Positions 10,153 through 18,734 of a stretch of 64,000 nt of DNA are shown here, in pieces. The notes beneath the pieces are model-generated. The model had not been told where the DNA came from and ran no database searches. It worked only from the letters and a program-made list of their open reading frames with translations. A program made the translations under genes and the position numbers. This DNA comes from Mixophyes australis. Lineage: Eukaryota; Chordata; Amphibia; Anura; Limnodynastidae. The stretch spans positions 161,069,224 through 161,133,223 of the forward strand of contig JAVHZZ010000006.1 of NCBI GenBank assembly GCA_036250195.1, written 5' to 3'. Every line of letters begins with the position of its first letter. Positions within the stretch are counted from its first letter, which is position 1.

Positions 10153-12021
10153 TAGAAGGAATATATAACTAAAAATAAAATTTAGCTTAAATAGGCATGT
10201 ATATATAGGGAAAGAAAACTCAGCACTGTGTTATGTTCTAAAACTTATGTTTTTATTATATCTTTGCTTTTGGTGCTTCCAGTGTTTTTCTTCTTTATTT
10301 TCACCTTTTCTTGTCTTCTCATCTTACTGAGAAGCCTCTTCCTGCACCTTATATAACACTGGGTGATTCTGTTTGGGAGCATAAAAGTTAACAATTCAAA
10401 ACACTTGAATAAATATCTTACATTTCACTACAAAACTCCTCCTCTCTTCCAACCTGTGAACATCTACATCTAGTAGTGACAAATGTTTAGCAATATTATG
10501 GCTAACCTCATTTTCCAAGTGAAATGATTAAAGAAAGCATGAGGGAAGTGTCTGTTGCTTAAGTTGGGATTAACTGCATGATGTACGAAATTTGTTCCCT
10601 GCATCAAAGCTATATCCATGCTATCAAGCTGTAAGGACCGGTGTGCTCGAGTTCACTTTTCTGGGGTATTCAGTCCTTTAGCATTAATTGAAGTTATGTG
10701 TAAAATGTCCTTCATAGTAATCATAATGTTGCCTATAAGACTAGTTCTCTATAGGTCATTAATCTAGTCAATGGCTTTCTTTCCCAGATGGGTGGTCCAA
10801 GTCTACTGAGGAAAAAGGTGAGTACGTTTGGGGCACAAGGGAGGGAGGATGTAGGTACAGGTAAGTGTGTGGGTAGAGAAAAGGGAACAAGAGAAACAAC
10901 TTGAAACATACCAAAATAAACTATAAGGGCCTGATGCTAATTTGAACTTTCGCCAGTTTGCTCAGTGTAAATTGCTCAAACTCGCATTACACATGCGAAC
11001 AAAGAGAAGAGACACATATGCGCTAATGCAGACATGCACGAGAGGCTGAAAAAGGGGGAGATGGGTGGTCTCACTAAGACCGAGTACAGTTAGGGAGTGT
11101 TCACGGGACTCATGCAGACCTGCAAGGCCCTGCTAGAGGGCAGGTTCAAATACATGCTAATGATAATGACTTGGCGTTAGCCAGGTACATATGCTGCCAT
11201 GTGAAACCGAGATGTGCATTGCTCTGCATATGGGTGTAAACACACTGTTTTTGCTGCATTTTTTATTGAGTAATTGACCTCTGCATCAGCCCATAGGAAA
11301 GCAAATCAACATCAACAATAAACTGCTTCCAGTCATGGAAGATAAGAAACGTCCCATGACCAGAAAGTAGCCCTTGGGTCAGAAGCAACCTTAGGGTGGT
11401 GACACCAACAACCTAAATCAAAGAACAACTAAGACAACATTAAGAATTAGAGCTATGGCATGTCAGTCTATAGCATAAGCAAAAGGAAACAGAATAAATC
11501 TATCTTGTTCTAAAGGGTACAAGGGTAAAGCTGGGGTAAATCCATGGCCCCATCTGGGATGGAATATAGGTGTAGAAGAGTGACTGCAATCACTAAACGC
11601 TACCTACTGGTCCACATTCCTAGGGAGTGTATGCAGAACTACCATTTGCTAAGGTTTCACGCACAGCCAAAGAGGGTGTCCACGTTTATACCAACCCAAA
11701 AGCAGTGTACACAGCCTAGTGGGGCCCCAAAAAGAAGCCATTCCGTGGCCTAAGATTCCTCTTGGCATCCCTGATTATAAATTATATTTAAACATAAAAA
11801 TTGTACTCAAGTGTGTTTTCCACATCCTTTTCAGAAAAATTTTCACACTATCATTTATGTGATTTCTGATACCCTGCAGTTTATATGGACAATTATAGTT
11901 TTACAAGGTCACGCATTTACATTAAAATACTAATAACAATATAACACCATTGGACTTCAGTTACTGAGCTCCGAAAATTCTATTTCATTAAAACATAACT
12001 GAGTTGATTCTGTTACGTTAC
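10153..12021. other. Unassigned stretch, possibly 3-prime part of a host gene
   Basis: No element recognised. It lies downstream of the cytoplasmic exon at 12,022-12,080 on the minus strand, so later exons or the 3-prime UTR of that gene could be here. I found no convincing further exon. Confidence 0.35.
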
Positions 12022-12080
12022 CTGGTGTGATGACAAAAATGGATTCCACATCCAGATTTTCAATTTGTTTTTTCCTAAAG
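12022..12080 (-). CDS. Host gene exon: cytoplasmic tail
   Basis: On the minus strand a pyrimidine-rich acceptor (TTTTCATTATTTTTTGCAG) precedes 59 nt, followed by the donor GTAACG. The exon starts by completing the codon left open by the transmembrane exon (AA + C) and then reads FRKKQIENLDVESIFVITP, ending in phase 1. The basic cluster RKKQ directly after a membrane segment is a classic stop-transfer signal. The phase match with 14,271-14,370 is the main evidence that the two belong together. No signalling motif (ITAM or ITIM) is visible in this exon. No stop codon is present, so at least one further exon is expected. The gene family is not identified. Confidence 0.55.
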
Positions 12081-12084
12081 CTGC

Positions 12085-12638
12085 AAAAAATAATGAAAAG
12101 GGCTCAGTTGAAGAACACACGAAAGAAACTATGAGCAGTGTATAGAGGCAGAATATATCACAGGGTAACAGAATAAAATGGATACAAATTATTTTCATTA
12201 ATTTTTCTTTATTAATATTATTATTATTATTCCTGTGAGGCGGGAGGCACCTGGCTGATATCTAAATAGCAATTGAGTCTTCTGACATTTGATCATCATT
12301 TAGACACGTTGGGGAAATTATATAATTGTGAAAGCATATTTTGACATGTTTCATTTTAGCTTTGATTATTTTCTGCATATTTATAGTTGGTTTCAGTAAG
12401 TTCCCTTTCCCATAATTCCAGGCTACTGTTTTCATCATATATATTTAAATTGGTGTCACAGAGTCTTCCTAAAGTCTTCAATGTTATCCAGGGCAGACCT
12501 AGATTTTTTCTTAGCTGGGGTCGATTTAGAGCTCTCCCCACTTTTTCTTTTCTAGCAGGTGCAGGCCCCCCTAGATCCACAACTGATGTAATTCCATCTC
12601 TCTGGAATACCATCCACACACACACCTTCACCATCATA
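12085..12638. other. Intronic or unassigned DNA
   Basis: No gene or element recognised. It would lie in the intron between the transmembrane and cytoplasmic exons. Confidence 0.4.
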
Positions 12639-12646
12639 CATATCAG

Positions 12647-12980
12647 CAGTGGCGGATCCAGAGGGGGGGGGGGGGGGGGGGGGGGGGGCGATCGGGGCGA
12701 TCGCCCCCCCTAGCAGACACTTGCTGCCGACGGCTGCACAGTATGTGCAGGTCCGTCCAGCCGTGACAGGCAGGGACAGTGTGCTGCCCGGCTGCTCTGA
12801 CTGTGTTTAAAACACAATCAGAGCAGCCGGGCAGCACACTGTCCCTGCCTGTCGCGGCTGGACGGACCTGCACATACTGTGCAGCCGTCGGCAGCCTAAG
12901 ATGTTAGAAAGGGGCGGAGCCTAAATCGCCCTCCCCCCCTAAATCGCCCCGGGTACAGCATTTTTCTAGATCCGCCCCTG
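12647..12980. mobile_element. hAT MITE with a long hairpin
   Basis: A 334-bp element with terminal repeats CAGTGGCGGATCCAGA and TCTAGATCCGCCCCTG, flanked on both sides by the 8-bp duplication CATATCAG (12,639-12,646 and 12,981-12,988). The 8-bp duplication and CAG-type ends identify the hAT superfamily. The centre is a hairpin: 12,722-12,807 pairs with 12,811-12,893, about 86 bp with a couple of mismatches and a TAAA-like loop. There is no coding potential. Confidence 0.9.
12663..12688 (+). repeat. 26-base poly-G run
   Basis: Uninterrupted G run just inside the left end of the hAT MITE. The right end has only a short C-rich stretch, so the run has expanded on one side only. Its length may be affected by sequencing error. 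Confidence 0.7.
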
Positions 12981-12989
12981 CATATCAGT

Positions 12990-13580
12990 GACCATGTATT
13001 CCTTCTTTACATTGTGTTACTGGGATAGGCATTTCATTGAAATTATGACTTTAATCTCTATTTTCAACCAAGTCTAAATTTTGACTCTGATCCTTATGAA
13101 TAACCAGGTTTAAATTTATTCACACTATTGTATTATGCTCTAGCACTATTTGTGTTTTGCTATACATGAATCTGTATTCAATGTAGTAAACTCTGTGTCT
13201 TTTTTTAAACTGCTGCATCTGTGTTATAATTGATGATGTGATGTTGGTGTGAGTTTAGGGGACACCTATATAAAGAGCCATGTGTCTGTGTGTGTAAGAG
13301 CTCATTTAGCTATGATTGAGGGCAGGTGCTGTTGAATGTACTAATTACCATGAAACCAATCAGCATTGAAAAATAAAATTATTGGTACTTATATTCCAAA
13401 TTGTTCATTTTTTACTTTCACAGGGAACATTATTACATTCAGTTTTATTAATTGTAACACACAGTTTATTTTGTACGTGTTCTTGTAACGATACCTACAT
13501 GAGAAACACTAAAAAGCAGGGAAAATGACATTGTCTTATTGACCACTTCATCAATCCAGCAAACCAGAAGATTGGGGGCC
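12990..13580. other. Intronic or unassigned DNA
   Basis: No gene or element recognised. Confidence 0.4.
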
Positions 13581-13582
13581 AA

Positions 13583-13923
13583 GTATAGCGGTGTAGGAAC
13601 CGGGGGGCAGAGGGGGAAGTTGCCCCCCCATGATTTCTCTTTGATGGACAAAGACTTCCAAACAAAAGCTTTTGTACTAAGAATTTGTACTAAATGGTAA
13701 TTAATATTATTAATAATATGTATTTAATAATATATAAATACATTTTTGGCCAACCCCTGAAACACTCACAAAAATTAACATAGGATTGGGAGTCTTTGTA
13801 TATCTACAGTCACTGGTACAACTGTGGTAAAATGAGATACCGAACACAAGAAATAGGAGCTTCAAGTTCTCTAGTAGTCCTTGACCTTTTGCCCCCCATG
13901 AAAATTTTCGTTCCTACGCCCCT
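13583..13923. mobile_element. Possible degenerate hAT-like MITE
   Basis: Left end GCGGTGTAGGAACCGGGGGGC and right end (reverse complement) CAGGGGCGTAGGAACG are similar inverted repeats, both followed internally by GGGGGGCAAA/TTGCCCCCC-type sequence and CATGA. The flanks do not show a matching 8-bp duplication, so the boundaries are uncertain. Confidence 0.35.
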
Positions 13924-14151
13924 GGTCAATTATATCCCATAATTCAATAGAGAGGGAGAATGGTATCATTCATTGTTAAATGTGGAAACATCATTTGTTT
14001 TGTGGTTGAATAGTGTGTTGCTGTGTATTTATAGGGCCATGAACAGCCCTGTAGGCACAGGCTGACTGTACCTAATGGTATGTCTGCCCCTGGGAAAGAC
14101 TGTAAACATACACACCTCTCAGCCAACCACATTGTATCTGTTACACTGGAT

Positions 14152-14154
14152 AAT

Positions 14155-14188
<34 letters not shown>

Positions 14189-14203
14189 GTAATAATAATA
14201 TAG
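14152..14203. repeat. TAA microsatellite
   Basis: About 15 AAT/TAA units with one G interruption, close to the transmembrane exon. Confidence 0.85.
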
Positions 14204-14270
14204 TAATTATACACCTTTTATCTGGGTAAATATATTGTAATATGACCTGTAGATGATGTTTGTAACTTAC

Positions 14271-14370
14271 TTGATGTAAATGCAGACTCCCACAAATATC
14301 AATACACTTATGGTAATGATTGCTGCTGGTACAATGATGACTTCAACCAGTATATGCAGATTATGGACAT
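14271..14370 (-). CDS. Host gene exon: transmembrane segment of a type I membrane protein
   Basis: On the minus strand a strong acceptor (TTTCTTTCTTGCATAG) and a perfect donor (AA|GTAAGT) bound 100 nt. Entered in phase 1 and left in phase 2, the single open frame reads VHNLHILVE followed by IIVPAAIITISVLIFVGV and CIYI, a textbook single membrane helix of about 25 residues. The next exon (12,022-12,080) completes its last codon and supplies basic residues. Phase-1 entry is typical of genes built from extracellular modules such as immunoglobulin domains. The upstream candidate exon at 22,952-23,002 also ends in phase 1, and the joined codon is Asp. Which receptor this is cannot be told from these residues. 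Confidence 0.6.
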
Positions 14371-15130
14371 CTATGCAAGAAAGAAACACATTAGGTGAAT
14401 ACACTTAATTTTATTTACAGGGGTCGTTGGAACCAATGGGGTCCCTTTTGAGGCCTGTTTTTGTGCATTCTACTAGCTTTAAAATTGCTTGTACAATGCT
14501 CAAATTTGACCCCAGTGGGTACAAAGGTTTAACTACCTTACTGTTCTTATTTCTGGTATATTTACAAGATACTTAGTTTAGTGGCTTAGAAAGTATAAGC
14601 ATATGGTTGCCATGGGGCTATACGGAGAAGTGAAGGGGCTATATAGTTTCATTATGAGGCTATATGGGGCATGATGGAGCTATATGGCATTATTATAGTG
14701 AGGCCTTGACTCTATATGGTGCCTTTATGAAGCTGTATATGGTAGTCAATGGGTGAACAGGTTGATCTACTCTACGTGCTGGATAATTAATCACATATGC
14801 TAGATATTTATATTTTTGGTATACTGTACAGATTGTGGTGTGTGTGACACATTAAGCATATCCTATCATCGCTCACATTCACACATACAGGTTAGTTAGG
14901 GCATTAGAACAGGAGTTAAACATCAGAGATCACAAAATAGGGTAAATGGTACTAAATTTATATAAAAATATAATACTATAATAAGTCTGCACAAATCAAA
15001 ATGACTATTAATAAGAACTATCACTTAATAAAACAAGGCCACACTTTGAGTAGTGTTATCTCTCAAAAACTATAAATTATATTTTAGAAGAATGAAAACT
15101 TTAAAAAATTGTTAGCCCCTGTTTTTCCAT
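14371..15130. other. Intronic or unassigned DNA
   Basis: AT-rich with short degenerate repeats (for example repeated GGGGCTATATGG phrases near 14,630-14,700). No gene recognised. Confidence 0.4.
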
Positions 15131-15159
15131 AGAAGGTAGAGGAACTTGCTTATACCCGA

Positions 15160-15640
15160 GTGGTTTTGTATTTGCATGAAAAACCGAAGGGTAATTTGAG
15201 ATGTAACAAGACAAGGTGCACTACTTGTAAGATTATGAAAAATAAATGTAAGTTTGTCATCTCAAATGTAACAAGAGAGCTTTACTATCTCTTCCTTCTG
15301 CAATTGCGATTCGATTTTTGTCATTTTCAGTGTCCGTGTGGACTGCAATACGTGGGTAGGACCATGAAGTCCTTGAGGATTAGATTCCTGGAACATAGGA
15401 GAAACTTCTTCAATAAGCTCAAACCTATAGTGTTTCAAAACATATTCGGGAACTACTTAAAGCTGATCCTACACATTTGACTGTTACGGTTATGTAACAT
15501 ATTTTGGATACATTATATGAGGTGGGGATAGATTTTACAAGTTATGTGAAAGGAAAATCTTTTGGATCTTCAAACTATGGACACTTCATCCTGAGGGGTT
15601 AAATGACTCTATAGAGTTTAATTTTTCTTTCTTTAGATGG
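15160..15640 (+). pseudogene. Penelope-like element C-terminal fragment (GIY-YIG endonuclease)
   Basis: The frame 15,160-15,480 contains the cysteine stretch TRCTTCKIMKNKCKFVIS and then CPCGLQYVGRTMKSLRIRFLEHR, quoted here in two parts, CPCGLQYVGRT and MKSLRIRFLEHRRN. This matches the GIY-YIG endonuclease region at the C-terminus of Penelope-like reverse transcriptases (the family's GxxYVGxT and RxxEHR features). After a stop, degenerate sequence up to about 15,640 still resembles the family's extreme C-terminus (KSFGSSNYGHFI in one frame, ILKLWTLHPEGLN-like in another). The RT domain is missing, as in most 5-prime-truncated copies. Confidence 0.75.
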
Positions 15641-15870
15641 TATTATATGTTGATAGTTATAGAGTAGAAAGGGAACCTTATTATTATTATTATTTTTGTT
15701 GGTTAATGACTAATTTAATGTATTAAGTTTGATTACACTTATATCTTTCCTTGATATTTAAAGGGGTAATTGTTTTATTTATTTTTATTTGTATTTGGTT
15801 TTTGTTTTATAAATATTTAAAAGTGAATAACATCATGCTTCTTTCTCAACTCCTATAAGACATCTCTGTG

Positions 15871-15927
15871 GCTCATTAGGTTGGACGATGTTTACAATGA
15901 ATTAGAGGGTAAATGTTTGAATCCCTT
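15871..15927 (+). repeat. tRNA-like A and B boxes (possible SINE head)
   Basis: TGGCTCATTAGG (15,871-15,882) fits the polymerase III A box and GTTTGAATCCC (15,917-15,927) fits the B box; the spacing of about 35 bp is right. The surrounding bases do not fold into an obvious complete tRNA, so a decayed tRNA-derived SINE is more likely than a tRNA gene. Confidence 0.35.
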
Positions 15928-16331
15928 TTAATAGAAACCAATATAGGAAACTATTTCTAGTTCCAATTTATTTACTTTATTTATTAATTTTCTATATTTA
16001 ATTTTTTTCATTATATTTAACCCTATTCAGCTGATTAGTCCAAAATAAATTGTTTGGATTAGAGAACCATCTGGTAGTAGTTCTTTTATAGTGTGGGGGT
16101 GTCTCTGGTGAAGACCCCCGCCAGCGATGTGTCCCTGGAGGGACAGAAGATGCCGGAGCCGGTGCCCGTGAAGAGGGCGAAGATGTCCGGCAGCGCTGTG
16201 CCCCTGGAGGGGCTGAAGAGGTCCCCGATGGTGCCCAGCAGGAAGAAAGAAGAGAAGAAGAACTTACCCGTCCATCGATCCAGCGGCGGTGAGTATAACT
16301 TTCTTTCTGCAGGTCCCGTCCGCGGAGGAAG

Positions 16332-16490
16332 GATGAGCCAATCAGGGCTCATCTTTCCCCGCTGGCCAATCAGCGGCCGGATGCGCGAGCCAATCGCGGC
16401 TCACGCCCGGCCATTCAAAAGATTGGCGCCGACGCGAGCCAATCAGCGCTCGCGCCGGCTGATGACGTCACGCCGGCGACTATATAAGTC
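16332..16490 (+). promoter_or_regulatory. LTR core promoter: CCAAT boxes, CRE, TATA
   Basis: Four CCAAT boxes in the form AGCCAATC or GGCCAATC (about 16,336, 16,372, 16,389 and 16,436) are spaced through 110 bp. They are followed by a perfect cAMP-response-type palindrome TGACGTCA (about 16,463) and a TATA box CTATATAAG (about 16,478). Transcription would be expected to start about 25-30 bp further on, near GCCATTTTGGCAG. The same block is repeated at about 19,919-20,077 in the other LTR. Confidence 0.75.
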
Positions 16491-16845
16491 GCCGGGTGGC
16501 GCCATTTTGGCAGAAGTCCGTCGGCGGAGAAGAGAGAGGACGTCTCTTCAAGACGTCCAGCAACAAGACCAGCGGCAGCGGCGGCAGGGGGCCCTTGTAA
16601 GGGCCGTGAGCTACCCTGCCGCACGAAGACTCCAAGCCAGCGGTGATCGCCGGCGGGGAGCCCTTGTCAGGGCTGAGAGCGCCCCCGCCCCAGCTGCAAC
16701 AGGAGACCCAGCGCCGAACCGGAGAAGAGGCGCCGCCGGCTGGAGGGTCTGGAAGACCCGGAGAAAGAAACAGAAGACGGCGTGGCAAGTTGAGTATCCT
16801 GCGCAGAGCAGGTAAGTATACTCAACGTTAAATTCGGGTACTAGG

Positions 16846-17330
16846 CCCGGGGCCACGGTCGGGCACAAGGCCCGTGGGCACGCAAATTAGGGGCACAAGG
16901 CCCAGGGACCTGGGCACTAGGCCCCAACGAAGTAGTGGGCCAGTAGGCCATTAGTATATATGATAAAGGGGACAAGCCCCTATTAGCTAGACAGGGGCGT
17001 GAGAGCCCAGGTACAAGGGCACAAGGCCCTTAGGTAGTTAGTGGCCTAGAGGCCATAGGAAGGCCACAGGGCCTGGTTAGGGGCTAGTAGCCCGTCTGCT
17101 ATTAAGGGCACAAGGCCCTCAGTCAGTTAGGGAGGCTACAGGCCTCAGGCAGGGGCTAGGACCCCTAGGTAGTAGGGCATAAGGCCCTAGTTAGTGGGCT
17201 CAGAGCCCTGAGGTAGAGAGGGGGCTGAGGCCCATTAATCAGAGCACAAGGCTCTGTGTGTAGCTGGGCAGAGACCCATGGTGTGTAGGGCATAAGGCCC
17301 TGGTGGTGTGTGGTAGAGGCGTGAGAGCCT
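16846..17330 (+). repeat. Array of short covarying hairpins in the LTR leader (5-prime copy)
   Basis: About 15-20 small inverted repeats follow one another, nearly all of the form stem, ACAAG/ATAAG/CTAG-type loop, stem. Examples: GGGCACAAGGCCC, GGGGACAAGCCCC, AGGGCATAAGGCCCT, AGAGCACAAGGCTCT, GGGGCTAGGACCCC. The stems change while pairing is kept (GGGC/GCCC, AGAGC/GCTCT, GGGG/CCCC), which argues for RNA structure rather than simple sequence drift. It lies downstream of the TATA box, so it should be in the transcript. Confidence 0.7.
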
Positions 17331-18711
17331 TGTGAGTGTAGGCGCGGTCCTGTGTGAGGTGAGCACACGTGGTCAGGAGGTACGGTAGAGCGGAGGCTCC
17401 TGTGGTGCTGTAGCAACCTGCTGGTTGGCTAGCAGCGGTGTGCCCTGGTAAGTAGCGTGCAAAGTACTGTACACTGTATTTATTCTGTCTGTGTGGCGAG
17501 TGTAGTTTACATTACAGTATTTTGGTGTGCTATATAACTGTGTCCAGGGGCAAGACGTCAGGCCCCCATTAAAGGTAGGCTCTTGTTCCTGTGGTTTTCC
17601 TGTGCTAACCCGTGCTGTGGGGACAAGTGTAGTTACCAGCATACACATAGTCAGGGGAGAACACACGTAGTTTTCCTGTCCCTTAGGTCCCCGGGGTCAC
17701 ACTGGTACCCAGAGGGGGTGGCTGAGTGAGTTGGTGGCAGTGCAGCACACCTTGAGGCAGTTCCAGGGGCGGCCGTGGTTCTGATCAAGGGTGCTCAAGG
17801 CCGGTTCCGTGCAGGTGGACCTGTGGTTCCGGACGTAGGGACACGTGTGAGATACCCGAGTACAGGCAGTCGGGCGGTTCAGTTCGATCGGCTGTTCCGT
17901 GCGGCAGTCGGCCCGCGGGTTAGTGTGCTGTTCTACTGAGCCTCAGCCGGGCTTAAAGAACCCGTACTTAGGGCCTGTGTGTGACTCCATAGCAAGAAGG
18001 CAGCTTCTTGGTACGACCTGGGTGAGGGGGTTAGGAACCGCCCTCCGGTTTAGGCTGTGAACACCGGCTGGTGTTCCCCGTAGCGTGTAAGTGAGCAGTT
18101 CCGTTAGTGCACCACACCTAGTTAGTCATAGTGTTTGACGTAGTTGCGTTGCCGACCATTAGAACGTTGTTAGGGTCGGGTCGCTGTTGTAGTCAGTCCA
18201 GTTTTGTGGGTGCCATCTTAGTCTCACGGAGAGTGTAGAGGGAGGCTGTGTGTTCTTGTCATCCGCAGGAATCGGGAAGGTGCAGGAGAACCGGATCGGA
18301 AGTGGGAGTGTCCCGGTGAGTATCACGCTCGATTCCCCCTTTCGGTTAGGCCCTCACCGGCAGGTGTGTGAGGTACTTGAGGCGGGATTAGTCCTCGGAT
18401 TAGTCTTGGCCTTCAGTGCCTGTAGTCCCCCGCGTCTTGGCAAGAACAAAGTGAGGAGGCGGCAAGGAGCTTGGACTGACCGTGTCCTTGTTCTTTGCCG
18501 TAGTCTCGGACAGCCCTTACCTGGTAGGCACGGCCGTAATCTCTGTCTCTATCTCAGAGGGACGTGATTGGAGGTGACTGCGGCTGCGGATCTGCTGGGA
18601 TTGGATCGCAGCTGGGAAATTGGAAGCGGACCGGAGGTGACCATCGTTTACAAGGTAAGTTCTTTTGTGTTGCGTCTGTCCCTGTCTTTCCCCGCAGGGG
18701 GCGTTACATTT

Positions 18712-18729
18712 TGGCGTAGTCGGCAGGAT
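18712..18729 (+). promoter_or_regulatory. Primer binding site for tRNA-Ser
   Basis: Three bases after the LTR, TGGCGTAGTCGGCAGGATC is the complement of the conserved 3-prime end of eukaryotic tRNA-Ser including CCA (from memory of tRNA-Ser sequences). It primes minus-strand DNA synthesis. Confidence 0.8.
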
Positions 18730-18734
18730 CAACG

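Larger units (their letters stand above)
16092..18708 (+). repeat. 5-prime LTR of the 6.2-kb retrotransposon
   Basis: 2,617 bp, TG...CA ends. It contains a CCAAT/CRE/TATA promoter near 16,330-16,490, good splice-donor-like motifs (for example GCAGGTAAGTA at about 16,809), and a hairpin array. Short ORFs inside it are not independent genes: both LTRs contain them identically. Confidence 0.9.

Noticed and set aside
10788..10817. 30-nt plus-strand mini exon between TTTCTTTCCCAG and GTGAGT
   Set aside because: Attractive splice signals but only ten codons, on the strand opposite to the inferred gene, and no neighbouring exons.
16284..16316. GGTGAGTATA followed 25 bp later by TTTCTTTCTGCAGG, looking like an intron
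   Set aside because: Far too short for a vertebrate intron and located upstream of the LTR TATA box.
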